Below, piece by piece: positions 20,003 through 30,646 of a DNA stretch of 64,000 nt. Position 1 is the first letter of the stretch. Every line of letters begins with the position of its first letter. This stretch comes from Arachnomyces sp. PD_36 (lineage: Eukaryota; Ascomycota; Eurotiomycetes; Onygenales; Arachnomycetaceae): NCBI GenBank assembly GCA_032988195.1, contig JANTQE010000028.1:248001-312000 (forward strand), written 5' to 3'. The notes under the pieces were generated by a model, which was not told where the DNA came from, ran no database searches, and saw only the letters and a program-made list of their open reading frames with translations. A program made the position numbers and the translations under genes.

Positions 20003-21520
20003 TCAGTCCTCGCTCTCAGAGCTAAGAGCCTTAAGCATTTCTTCCTTCTTCTTATTCGGATCTTCCGCCCAACCATATTGATCCCAGATATTCTTCCAGA
20101 ACGACACCTCGACAGGTTTATCCTCACCCCGAACCCACTCTTTCCCTTCCGCAATCCTGTTCGCCCGCTCTTCCTCATCCGCAGGTAAGGTAAACCTATT
20201 CATTCTCGAGGCAATGCGTGGGTCGAGGATTATGTCGTCTAGCCACTCCCTCTCCTTGCCGTCATCTTCTCTCTTGTGCACGGATTTATGCCATTCTTTT
20301 TCTTCATTTTGGAAGAGGGTTTGTTGTTCGTAGGTTTGTTGTTGTGGGGTTGTTGCTGATTCGGGGGTTGATGAGGAAGAGGGAGATTCTGAGGTGAATT
20401 CGGCGTTAGGAGTGGAGTCCGAGGTGAGCATAGCTCCCTCTTGGTAAGGACGGGAAGACATCGCGAGGACGAGGGCGGCGACGTCTCGACCGACGTTGTC
20501 GGCGACATAGCGCTGGGTTAGGAATCGGTAGATGCGGATGGGGGTGTTTAAGAAGCCGAGGATATGGGGGAGAGGGAGGGGTGTTGTTTCGGGGAGGGTT
20601 TGGGGGAAACTGGGTGGGAGAGGTTGTGAAGAATATGCGGATGGTAGAATATATGCTGGAGGTGGGCCGGTTGGCTTGGGGGGTTGTTCGGGTGGGGTGT
20701 CGGGTTTGGTCTCAGGCTTGGAAGCGTTTGAGTCGTGGATCACGGGGGATGCATCATCATCCGAGGCATTCGTGTCTGCTGGAGGTTCTTCTGGTGTTGA
20801 GACTTGGACAGGGGCTGGTTCAGGTTCGGGTTCTGGGGGGGCATCTAAAGGCCCTAACCACCCTTCATGAAGGCCACGGATATATTCCTTCCATGTATGT
20901 CGCCCAACAACCAGATCACCTTTCGGCCCAGACTCCTCCTCGATGCCTCGTTGCCGTCCCATCTCCAACGCAGCTTCCTCACCATCCATTTCCACCACGG
21001 TGGTTCCCTGTTCACCGGCATTCCTTCTCTGTTTTCGAATTTTATCCGCCAATTTAGAACGAACATCTCCTTCTCTTCTTCCCTCCACTACCTCATAATC
21101 TAACGCCGCAGAGACTAACACGGGCTTGACATATTCCTGGAAATACTCCCGAGCGGAACGGAGACCATCACCAGGCGGTGGGGAAAGGAATACGGTAAGT
21201 TTTCTTCGTCTTTGATCGGTGGGCAATGGCTCTTTGGCAAGATGGGCAACAAGATCGCACCATTTGCGCTGTGCTTGTTTTTTCTGCCGTCTGTCGTATA
21301 TAAGGGCGGAGGTGAACGATCCAGTGATAGTAAGGAAGATTAACCAATTCCGGGAAGGTAGCTTGAAGCGGAAATTGGGAAGACCTTGGACATGTCAGTC
21401 TTTTATATCAATGAAGTTATCCTATCCCAAGGTGGTTATCGTACCCATCATCTTAAAGGCCGGGTTCTGGCTCGGCGGAGGTTTCGGAGCATTTTGAGAG
21501 CTCGCCGTATTTTCTGCCAT
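20003..21520 (-). CDS. TIM54: Mitochondrial inner membrane import subunit Tim54
   Basis: Two exons, 21445-21520 and 20003-21384, with a 60-bp intron (GTACGA...CCAAG); 485 residues. Tim54 is a component of the TIM22 complex that inserts carrier proteins into the inner membrane. The N-terminal 38 residues are Pro/Asn rich, followed by one membrane segment around residues 39-55 (WLIFLTITGSFTSALIY) and the conserved KWCDLVAHLAKEPL and RKLTVFLSPPPGDGLRSARE, then YVKPVLVSAALDYEVVEGRR. The region ~170-220 is proline rich and variable. The C-terminus (SFWKNIWDQYGWAEDPNKK) matches the family. The ATG at 21518-21520 was chosen because it gives MAENTASSQNAPKPPPSQ, typical of fungal orthologues. An ATCACGTG box lies ~175 bp upstream. 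Confidence 0.93.
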
Positions 21521-22823
21521 GGTTGTGGCGGAAACCCTCTACCAGAGAGGAAATGAAAAAGGAATGGAAGTTATTAGATATTGATGTCCAGAAATATAAT
21601 ATCGAGCATTGAGCTCTTTGATCTTTCTCTTCCACAAAAATCAAAAAATTCATAGAAAAAAGATATCGGTGTTATTTTATTCCGGGGAAGCTTGATCACG
21701 TGCTATAACCGCGGTCAAGCTGGGACATAAATTTGAACCCGCTCTCAACACACCTAACCAGCGCCCGTTGGCGCCGATCACATAGCTCCAAGCCGCAATT
21801 GTTTCTGTTTTAGGTGAGAGTAGTTCGCACCATTTGCTTGAAAACCTTATTGGGTCCTGAGCTACTCATAACTGGACCACGTTAACCGCGCGGCTGTCCC
21901 AAACAAGCCGTTCTTCTCACCCGCCTCTAGCAGAAGCTCCTCCGGACGGGGAGCCGTCATGACCACTAGCCATCCAGTAACATTTGGACAATTGTAGGAA
22001 AAATGGGGATGGACCATCCGTAGCGGCTTGTTATGGCCCACGTATGAGCCAGCATTGCAGGCAGGGAATGAAACTGTCGCTCCCTTTTTTATCATTTCTT
22101 CCTAGTTATGAGCTCGCTACGCCCCAGGGTTTAATTCGGAACAGCGAAGGGGCTGGCAACAAGTAATTCCTGGAGTCGGTGCGCCGAGGATCGAGGCTGG
22201 AGAACAGTTATTGGCATCTCATGGGCGTTTCCCCAAGGTATCTGGGATGGTTTCAATGGTACTATTCACCAGCCATAGCCTCGCTTCTCGCTCGAGACCA
22301 AGAAACCGTTAAACGCACAGTAGTGAGAACGCAGGTATCCGATTGATACCTACCTGTAATCGTTCCTTCTTCAAGCTTAAAGTCAGTCTAGAAGTCATCT
22401 CGTGATCTCGCTTAACCCACCAATCACCGTGTGGTTCCTGATGCTAAGCGTCAATTGGCTGCGGCTCTTTCCGTTCGCTTCACCGCTTGGCGTGAATTGT
22501 TGTTTCCCTTTTTAGCGTGAGAGCCAGCATTGACCTGAACATGGACAGAGGAACTCCTGTGTTTCACCCTCAACACCGACAGCATCTTTTTCTCCCACTT
22601 CTTCTTCTTCCGTTCACTTTTCTGTTCTGGTGTCAAACTCCTAGGTAACTCCATGGTCAGGACGATTCGCTCGTCGGATCATTAAGTGTTATCTATCGTT
22701 TTGTGCCCCATCCCCTGACCAACACCGCTGCCCGCCTTCCCGTTCCATTAGACCGCCTTGTTGTCGACATATATCACCTTCAGGTCCCTAGCTTGCTAGA
22801 GACCAGCCACCATCTCGTCAAAG
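21521..22823. other. Divergent region between TIM54 and cot-1, with long leader
   Basis: 1.3 kb. The TIM54 side carries ATCACGTG at 21695-21702. The remaining ~600 bp before ATG 22824 are CT rich and probably the long 5' leader of the kinase gene, as known for cot-1 in other fungi. Short frames (e.g. 21862-22095 -) are not convincing. Confidence 0.5.
21695..21702. promoter_or_regulatory. CACGTG E-box upstream of TIM54
   Basis: GATCACGTGC, a half-palindromic match (ATCACGTG) to the sites seen before NAR1 and MIX23. Confidence 0.4.
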
Positions 22824-24919
22824 ATGGATCCAAACAATAATAGGCTTCACTTGAACTTCGGCTTCAACGAGCAACAGGGATATGCGCCTTCCAACAATCG
22901 AGCCTACCCCACAACACCTTCGACTTTCCCGCAGCCCATGTACCAGCAAGGAACCGAATACGTCGATCCTCAGCAGAACTTCGGACAGGGCTATTTTATG
23001 AACAACCCGTACGCGCCTCAGCAGCAGCAGCAGCAGCAGCCGGGCCCGCAGCAGCAGAACCAGTACCACGCTCAGCAGTACCCGCAGCTCAACTTGCAAT
23101 CCCCGCAGCCTGCTTACCAGTCGCGTGCTGGATACAATGGAAATGATGGTGCGAATGGTCTTATCCAACAATTCTCCAACCAGGATCTGAGTGCAAATGC
23201 CCGCGGGCGCAACCCCCCTCCAGGTCAACGTCCTCGTACCGCTGGCTCCCCAGCCCCAGGTCAACCCACCGGTCACCTCGCTCCCCCGATGCCTTCTCGC
23301 GCCCCGAACCCCCAGGGAGAAGAAGAAGAGTTGGAGAGAAACCCCGACAAGTATTCCGAGAACGTACAGAAACGTGGCAGAGCTGCCAAGGAATTGGTCA
23401 ATGTTTTCTTCCAGGAGAATATTGAGCGGGCCAGAGATCGTAATCTGAGGTAGGCCCCCACTCAAACTTCTGGCATCTTCTTTATAATTCAGTTCACCTG
23501 CTAAATATAATAGATCTGCGAACCTCGACAAGATCATACAGAACCCTGGCGTCTCCGAGGCACGCAAGAAGCAGGAGGTCGACGGCCTGACGAAGAAAGA
23601 AGCAAAGTTCCTCCGTTTCATTCGCACAAAGGAGACCCCCGCAAACTTCCAAACTATCAAGGTCATTGGCAAAGGAGCGTTCGGAGAAGTGAAGCTAGTC
23701 CAGCGCAAGACAGATGGAAAGATATACGCTCTGAAGTCGCTGATCAAAACAGAGATGTTCAAGAGGGACCAGCTTGCCCATGTCCGTGCTGAGCGTGACA
23801 TTTTGGCTGATTCCAAGGACAACCCGTGGCTCGTGAAGCTACATGCATCATTCCAGGATAAGGCTTACCTCTATCTCCTCATGGAGTTCTTGCCCGGTGG
23901 TGATTTGATGACTATGTTGATCAAGTATGAGATCTTCTCTGAGGATATCACCAGGTTCTACATGGCAGAGCTTGTGATGGCACTTGAAGCTGTCCACAAA
24001 CTCGGTTTCCTTCATCGGTATGTGCTATACTACCACATGTCGCATCCTATGCACTGACCAACTCTTCGTAGTGATATCAAACCAGATAATATTCTCCTAG
24101 ATCGCGGTGGACACATCAAGTTGACTGATTTCGGTCTCTCCACCGGAGGAAAGAAACAACATGACAACTCATACTACCAGGCCCTTCTCAAGAACTCGTC
24201 CGGGTCAAAGGATAAGAACCGTAACTCAGGGTTCTTCTCTGATGCTATCAATTTGACCGTCTCGAACCGAGGCCAGATCAACACTTGGCGAAAGTCTCGC
24301 CGTGCTATGGCTTATTCTACTGTCGGAACTCCTGACTATATTGCTCCGGAAATCTTCAACGGACAAGGCTACACCTATCTTTGCGATTGGTGGTCTGTTG
24401 GAGCCATCATGTTCGAATGTCTTGTGGGATGGCCACCATTCTGTGCCGAAGACACCACAGACACATATCGCAAGATTGTCAATTGGAGGGACTGTCTTTA
24501 CTTCCCTGAGGAACTTACTCTGTCTCCTGACTCTGAGCATCTGATCCGAAGGTAAGAACTCTTTTACAGTTTAGTTTCACTCCTTCTCTAACCATCTACT
24601 TCACAGCTTCCTTTGCGACACAGAACACCGTATTGGACAGGAAGGTGGTGCTCATGGCGGTGCCGGCCAGATTAAGAACCACCCGTTCTTCCGTGGTGTG
24701 GTCTGGGATCAACTTCGCAAGATCCGCGCTCCATTTGAACCTCGCCTCACCTCGAACATCGATGTCTCCTACTTCCCAATCGATGAAATCCCACAGGAAG
24801 ATACATCCGCAACCCACCGCTCACTTGCACGAGCCATGCCTGAGGAACAGGAAGCAGAAATGAGCCTTCCATTTATCGGATACACTTACAAAGCATTTAA
24901 TGCATTCCAGGCTAACTAA
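22824..24919 (+). CDS. cotA: NDR-family Ser/Thr kinase COT1/CotA (Orb6/Cbk1)
   Basis: Four exons: 22824-23449, 23514-24017, 24072-24551 and 24607-24919; 640 residues. It controls hyphal tip growth and branching downstream of a Mob partner. Residues 1-140 are Gln/Pro rich with a (CAG)7 tract. The Mob-binding N-terminal regulatory helix region is SENVQKRGRAAKELVNVFFQ. The kinase domain runs from about F254: GKGAFGEVKLV loop, HRDIKPDN (catalytic D378), DFG at 396-398, an NDR-type insert rich in basic residues between DFG and the activation motif (residues ~402-445), then VGTPDYIAPEIF. The hydrophobic motif FIGYTYKAF, with T630, closes the protein, as expected for NDR kinases. All introns are phase consistent, and the HRD arginine codon is split by intron 2. 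Confidence 0.97.
23019..23039 (+). repeat. (CAG)7 microsatellite coding for polyglutamine
   Basis: Seven perfect CAG codons inside the COT1 N-terminal disordered region, continued by further Gln-rich codons; likely length polymorphic. Confidence 0.8.
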
Positions 24920-25708
24920 ACTGATACTCGAACTCTTCGATGGTCCACCATTTGACGGTATATAGAGCCCATCTCAGCATATGCCAAAAGATCTCTTTTA
25001 TCAAAGCAATTTAGTTCTCGGCCAGGCACGCATTTATTTTTATCCCAGTCCTTTTCACACCTTTTTAACGACCAGCATACGTGTACCCCTATCGAGCATG
25101 TTTCCCAAGGCGATTAATACCGGGGTTGTCTCTTTATCCTAGGAGCAGCATCCTTCTCATGTCCAGCGAGTGTTTTCACCCTTCCCCCCACGTTCCATGT
25201 CCATCCCCCCTTTCACGCGAGGGTCTGCATCTGTTACGACAGTGTTCTGCCCTCGCGATTCACTACTTGCTTCTAATGCTATCTACAATGGATCATAGTC
25301 GATCATAGTGGTTTTCACCCTTAGCATTAGTACGAAATAAAATAATAGCATACATGCCCGATGCGAATTACTGTTTCTGCCGCTCTCATTATCAAGTTAC
25401 AATAGGTTTAGTAAATGTACCGTGTGGAAAGCCATTCGGTGATTTTATTATACTCCTTCATGGCTCGTGATGTATGGAGTGCGTTCCAGGTTATTGGTGT
25501 CAGTGGAAAGTGCTCTTCTCAGGAAAGCCCATCCGCAACCAGGCAAAGGGGATTTGGGAGATACACCGTTTTAAAGAGAACATTAGTGTGAAATTAGATT
25601 CCCTAAGACTGTGTGAAACCGTAGGGCATTCCTAGATCGTGACTCCGTCCACAACGCCCTAGAAATACAACATTTTGATAATCCCCCCATCCCTCGCCTT
25701 GTAATCCA
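24920..25708. other. Intergenic, convergent
   Basis: Nearly 790 bp between stops of the kinase and SF3A2. 3' UTR-like, AT-rich from 24950 to 25450; no gene recognised. Confidence 0.55.
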
Positions 25709-26481
25709 TCATCTCTTGAGCCCACTCGGCGCCAACCCAGGAACACCACTATACCTCTCCTCCCTCTCAGTCTTAAACATCAACTGGATCCAAAACTCCT
25801 TACTATCCTCATCAAACCACGTCCAAAACCTCCCTTCCCTCCTATCAATCTCCCTAGCCTGCAACTTAAACCCGCAAGTCTGATACGGCTCCGCCGCAAC
25901 AAGCAGATACTGATAATTCTTATCCGGCGGATCATCCACCTTCTGCTCGAACGCAGACATAAATCTCACCCGCGGCACCACATCCGGCGTAATCTCATTA
26001 TACTGAAGCTGAAACAGCAACCCATGCTGCCTCGTCAACGGATCCCTCGTCTTCGTAATCTTATACCCAGGCCTCCCGATCTTCACCGTATTCCTCTTAA
26101 CCTGCACCTCCATCGAAGCAGGTAGGAGCGACCCATCCTGCGCCTTCCCTTCCTTCTGCTCCCGCGCCGCGCGCCGGGCGAGGTTCGTCTGGTGCTTGCG
26201 GCCCTGGGTGTGTGCGAGGTAGGAGCCGTCGTTTTGGTGAACGGTCAAGCAGAGCCGGCATTCGAAGCTTCCGACGTGGTTTTTGAAGAAGTAGGGGTCT
26301 TTTTCGAGGTCGATGCTTTCGAGGGCGAGTTTGCGGAGTCGTTCGCGTCTGTCGGCGTTGGTGGCGGAGTAGGAGGCTACGCCTCCGCCGCCGAATTTGG
26401 AGCCTGCGCGGTTCTGGAGGGGAGGGTTAGTTACTGTTGTAGAGAAAGGGAGACGGGATGGGTAGGTACCTGGTAATCCAT
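25709..26481 (-). CDS. SF3A2: Splicing factor 3A subunit 2 (SF3a66 / Prp11)
   Basis: Two exons: a 12-base first exon (26470-26481, encoding MDYQ) and 25709-26413, with a 56-bp intron (26414-26469, GTACCT...CTCCAG) in phase 0; 238 residues. SF3a2 is part of the U2 snRNP that recognises the branch site. Matching landmarks are NRAGSKFGGGGVASYS, the C2H2 matrin/U1-type zinc finger in FECRLCLTVHQNDGSYLAHTQGRKHQ and the C-terminal FWTWFDEDSKEFWIQLMFK. The open frame extends upstream through the intron (MNPTFAYQ...), but MDYQNR is the family start and is supported by the splice sites, so the intron-exon choice is confident. It lies 199 bp from the divergent TBCE gene. Confidence 0.95.
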
Positions 26482-26680
26482 ATTGAGTCGCGCGGTGTTG
26501 AAGTTGATATGCGAAGGTTGGGTTCACTGGTGAACTTGTGCGGTTTGATCGCCAACCTTTGAAGAAGCGGATTTACGCATATGATTATGTAATCACAACT
26601 CATCAACCTTGGTGGTGAATCCCGCCAAAATACAAAAGGTGAATAAGAACAACAGGAAGTAACTTGTGTCTACTTTAGAG

Positions 26681-28656
26681 ATGAGCCATTCTTACGCCGT
26701 AGGGCAGCGAGTCTCGTACGATGGCGTTCTCTGTACAATACGTTATGTCGGCGATGTCAAGGGAACCAAAGGTGAATGGCTAGGTGTGGAATGGGATAAT
26801 CCCGCCAGGGGAAAACATTCAGGGGAGCATCAGGGAGTGAGATATTTCAAATGTGATGTTTAACAAGTCTACCCCTCTATTAGAATTATCGTACTTATAA
26901 ATTCTACAGGTCTAAGCAAGCATCCCACTGCTGGCTCATTTGTCCGCCCCTCAAGGCCGTCAGATACCCCTCTCGGTTTTCTACAAGCTCTTCATGAGAA
27001 ATATGCTTCTGATCTGGTGCGCTCGAAGCAAGCTGGAGTGGAAATCGATGAGCATGGGGTTGAGTCGTCTATTGAGATTAGTGGCAAAGCGGTGGAAGAA
27101 GTTGGATTCGAGAAGATTCGGAAACAGCTTGCTGCTTTGCATGAGCTGCAGATAGTTATCCTCGATGGTTTGAGTATTCAGGGCTTACTACCGCCGGGTG
27201 GCGGCGCAAGTCGACGGGAAGATGAGCTAAGAAGAATCACCGATACCTGTCCAAAGGTTGCTGAGTTCGATCTGAGTCGAAATTTAATACGGAGGTGGGG
27301 GGAGATCGAAGATATATGCAGCCAGCTCAAATTTTTAAGGAGCCTTAAACTGAAGTATGTTCTGTGTGAGTCCTATCAAGTTTTAACTCTAACATTTGGT
27401 AGCGGGAATCGATTCGATGATATTACAGGAACTTTCCAATTTGAGAAGACGACGGAGCTATCTCTTGAGGAGACACTTCTTCCGTGGGAGGATGTGAGTT
27501 CTCCCGATCCTACTCGATGTCAAGGAGTTGTGCTAAACTGCTCTACTTGCAGGTAGCGGATTTGACATTCCGATTCCCGTCTCTCAAATCTCTATCAGTC
27601 TCTTTGAATGAGCTCTCGTCTATCTCTACCCCGATATCAACTACGGTTACGACACTGACGCTAGAAAACAATCACTTCGAATCGCTCTCTTCGGTTCGAT
27701 GTTTAGCAGGATTGCCGAACCTTACTCATCTGTCTCTCCAAGGGAACCGTATCCACAGTGCTTACTCCTCCCGAAGCGAAGAAAGTGAACCCCTTGAATT
27801 CTCACCAAGTCTTACAGACCTAGATGTTTCTTGGAACCAGATAAGCTCGTGGAGTTTTGTCAACGCCCTTCCAAAAGTTTTTCCGGGGTTAACATCCCTT
27901 CGAATCTCAAATAATCCTCTATACAAAGGGCCCCTGGACAGCCATGGGGATGTGGACAGCGTTCGGGTTCCTATGACCGTGGATGAGGCGTATATGCTGA
28001 CTCTCTCGCGACTCTCTTCTCTTCAAGCCCTAAACTATACTTCAATATCGCCACAGGACCGTAGCAACGGGGAGTTGTATTACCTCTCACGGATTGCTAA
28101 GGAGCTGTCTAACTCTCCTCCCAGCGAGGAGAAGGCCATCCTGGAGTCACACCCCCGATACCAGGAATTATGCGAGACCCATGGGGCTCCAGTCATCAAA
28201 CGTGCACCGTCAGCTGAGACTGGAGGTGTCAATCCAAGATCCCTTGAAGCGCATTTAATTACTTTCACGTTCTATATGCCGCCATCCCCTTGCACAAATT
28301 CCGACAGCACAGAAGAAACGATCCACAAAATAGAAATCCCAAAATCATTCGACATCTACCGCGTCAAAGCCATCGTATCCCGTCTCTTCTCCCTCACTCC
28401 TCTTCGTTTCAAACTCATGTGGGAAACAGAAGATTGGGACCCCGTCGACGAGACCAAAGTGGGTGAAGACGAGTGGGATAGTGAGGATGAAATGGTAGAT
28501 GGGGAAGAGCCTGTGAAAGCAGCGCCGGCGGTGGAAACTGGAGATGGGGATAAGTATGTTCGGCGAGAGGTAGAGCTGACAGATTCCACGCGGGAGGTCG
28601 GGTTTTGGTTTAGCAACGATGTACGCGAAGCTAAGGTTAGGGTTGAACGACTTTGA
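26681..28656 (+). CDS. TBCE: Tubulin-folding cofactor E (TBCE / Pac2)
   Basis: Four exons: 26681-26852, 26910-27354, 27403-27493 and 27553-28656; 603 residues. The CAP-Gly domain is residues ~10-60 with GEWLGVEWDNPARGKHSGEH and VRYFKC, which in this family contacts tubulin tails. HPTAGSFVRP follows, then leucine-rich repeats (LRSLKLNGNRFDDI, TLTLENNHFESLSS, THLSLQGNRIHSAYS, LRISNNPLYKGPL) and a C-terminal ubiquitin-like domain (IEIPKSFDIYRVKAIVSRLF). Cofactor E helps assemble and disassemble alpha-beta-tubulin dimers. The tubulin-binding GKHSG motif has the usual GKHDG residue replaced by Ser. The starting GTG frame is discounted; ATG 26681 gives MSHSYAVGQRV. Confidence 0.93.
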
Positions 28657-29611
28657 AGATAACCCAGCAAGTGGTCGAGAGGAAGTTATATATCCTCTCA
28701 CGAGATAATGATATGCTTTTACCTTATTTCTCAAGGTTTGGTCTTGTTTCAGAACTTCATGGTGGTTATCGTGCTCTGCCTCCAGTCTCTGGTTACAGAA
28801 GAGTCCGCATCATCAAGCACACCTAATCTTAAGGTGCAGGAGTACCATTTTGTTACTGGTTTTCATTCGCATTAATGGCTCTTTCGGTGCAGCGTGAAGG
28901 TATGCTTCTCTACCTAATGGATTCTTCCAGATCCTCCCTTGCCAGACAAGCGGCTAGCCGAAGTTGTTGCCCTGGAACTCTATCTCAAGAGTTATTTTCG
29001 CGTCGATCAACAGCCTTGATTTGCCCCTCCACAACACCAGCCTTTCTCCACAAAGCGAAGGCAGAAACTCGGCTGGCTGATGTGGAGTTGTACCGCAAAA
29101 ATAACTCGACCATTATGAATGGGAAAAGAGGGGGATATTTCTTTTTACATTCTACGGGATGTCCTATCTCGATCATAAGCCAAGAAATCTAGCCTGATGG
29201 CCGCCAAATATACCCTCGGCTGACTCTTCCCCAGTGTGAATCTTCAGTTTGAGCGTTTTTCGCGGTCAGACAAGGCTCCTATCGATTGGCCACGCCAGCA
29301 TCACTCTTGGTTCCGCGACATCTTCACTCCCTTGCTTCGCTTCTTTGCCTTCCCGATCTACAACAGTCGTCCATTGTGTGCCCAAAGAATGTCTTCTTAT
29401 CACACCTTATCAGCCCTCAGATGACGTACCCGCGAACATGGGATCTATTCTTAGTGTGGAACCGGAAACCTTAAATACTCCCATCCAAGATATAAAAACC
29501 CCCCCTTTCCCCCCTCTCTTAACTTAGTTTCAACGCAAAGACAAAATCGATATCATCTACTAAGAACCCAAGACTACTATACTACTCCAAGAAATTATCC
29601 TTCGAGCAATC
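28657..29611. other. Intergenic, metallothionein promoter
   Basis: 955 bp without a recognised gene. The metallothionein promoter has TATAAAAA at 29491-29498, 113 bp before the ATG. Short open frames between 28875 and 29527 are unsupported. Confidence 0.5.
29491..29498 (+). promoter_or_regulatory. TATA box of the metallothionein gene
   Basis: TATAAAAA, followed by a CT-rich initiator region and 113 bp before the start codon, consistent with a strongly inducible gene. Confidence 0.6.
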
Positions 29612-29885
29612 ATGTGTATGTTCAAACCCTCCACCCCCTACCTCTATCCGACTCTACCCGTTCCCCCTCCCCCCCCATCAGTACACAAACTGACATTGAA
29701 TACTTTTAGCTGCCTCTTTCATCAACGAGCCTGTCAACCAGGGCAACTGCGGTAACTCAAGCTGCAGCTGTGGCGCCAGCTGCCAGTGTGAGCCAGGCAA
29801 GTGCAAGTGCTGTAAGTAATCTCTTGATACCATACCCCTAAACTTATTATTTCTTCAGGCTGCTAATAGACTATTCGCTGTAGAA
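29612..29885 (+). CDS. Copper-type metallothionein (7 cysteines)
   Basis: Three exons: 29612-29615, 29710-29811 and 29884-29885; introns of 94 bp (GTATGT...TTTTAG) and 72 bp (GTAAGT, branch GCTAATA, CTGTAG). The spliced protein has 35 residues: M-S then ASFINEPVNQGNCGNSSC, SCGASCQCEPGKCKC, with seven Cys at positions 15, 20, 22, 26, 28, 33 and 35, three in CxC pairs; seven Cys is typical of fungal Cu-metallothioneins, which buffer copper and protect cytosol. If intron 2 is not removed, translation ends at TAA 29817-29819, adding only Cys-Lys and making eight cysteines. Exon 1 codes only the ATG and one base. The last exon is two bases, which complete the stop codon. Confidence 0.85.
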
Positions 29886-30319
29886 ATTGCTCAATCGCCC
29901 TCATAATGTCAACGGCTTCCCCGATGCAATGACGGGAGTGGAATGATTGAATGCCGGTTAAGAGGAGGGGTATTGGGTGTCAGGAGCTTATTGTGACGAT
30001 GATGATGACGACGAGGCGTGCTTGTTTCCGCTGACCCCCATTGGGTGTCATGCATGTAAGGGATATGGATATGGATATATAACGAATCAGTTCAATTCAT
30101 ACTTCCAAGATATGTCTCCTGTAGTACAGCTGTAGATTGCTTTTCTAGCATCGTATCCACTCAAGAGGACCCCTAAATTCATGCGTGTGTTGTTCCGACA
30201 TATTTATACATTTTTGAGCTTAATTGAGGGAATTCTGTAGGGGACATGCATGAGATTGTTTGCGTCTTGCGTCTCGAAGAGGGGAATAAAAAAAGTCGAA
30301 AAAAAAAAAGATAACACTG
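29886..30319. other. Intergenic with 3' UTR and polyA tract
   Basis: No gene. Contains the 3' UTR of the metallothionein and a 10-13 A run near 30297-30309, just past the 3' end of the tRNA, which on the minus strand would be a T-run consistent with an RNA polymerase III terminator. Confidence 0.55.
30297..30309 (-). terminator. T-run after the tRNA (pol III terminator)
   Basis: On the minus strand a run of T follows about 12-20 bases after the tRNA 3' end, as needed for polymerase III release. Confidence 0.5.
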
Positions 30320-30463
30320 GGCCCGAGCCGCGGATCGAACGCGGGACCTCGCGCAGATATGCTAAGGGTTAACCCCTGGAGATGCTGTTAGTAACTGAGA
30401 TGGTAATTGGTTGATTCAAGTGGAACTTACTAAGCGCGAATCATACCACTAGACCACCCGGGC
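30320..30463 (-). tRNA. tRNA with 72-bp intron; anticodon reads AGU (Thr), provisional
   Basis: Minus strand, exon 30428-30463 and 30320-30355; intron 30356-30427. Acceptor GCCCGGG pairs with CTCGGGC (one GU); D arm GGTCTAGTGGTATGAT; anticodon stem CGCGC/GCGCG; T arm CCGCG TTCGATC CGCGG. With the standard intron after position 37, the loop is TTAGTA plus T, so the anticodon is AGU (threonine), and A37 fits ANN codons. Against this, the D-arm and base 73 (C) look like proline tRNAs. The intron contains TTACTAA (30388-30394), perfectly complementary to TTAGTAA at 30427-30433, which holds the anticodon. No other tRNA was seen in the window. Confidence 0.85.
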
Positions 30464-30522
30464 AGCTGTTGGTGAAATCGCTTCCCCCGAAAATTCTTTC
30501 CGAATGGGCTGAGGCTGCATGA

Positions 30523-30536
30523 CAATCACGTGATTG
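30523..30536. promoter_or_regulatory. 14-bp palindrome CAATCACGTGATTG upstream of the U1-zinc-finger gene
   Basis: Perfect palindrome containing ATCACGTGAT, 110 bp before ATG 30647 and about 60 bp beyond the 5' end of the tRNA. It could regulate either. Confidence 0.45.
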
Positions 30537-30646
30537 GATGAGAGATTCTGGGCGAACTTCGTCGCATCACAAGCTCACAGTTATTCAGATCAACCCATTA
30601 ATTAATAGCTCTCGATGCCTTGACACGATCTTGGTTTTACGCAGAT

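Noticed and set aside
22818..23822. 334-codon frame on the minus strand across COT1 exons
   Set aside because: Antisense shadow of the kinase gene; crosses its introns and gives no recognisable protein.
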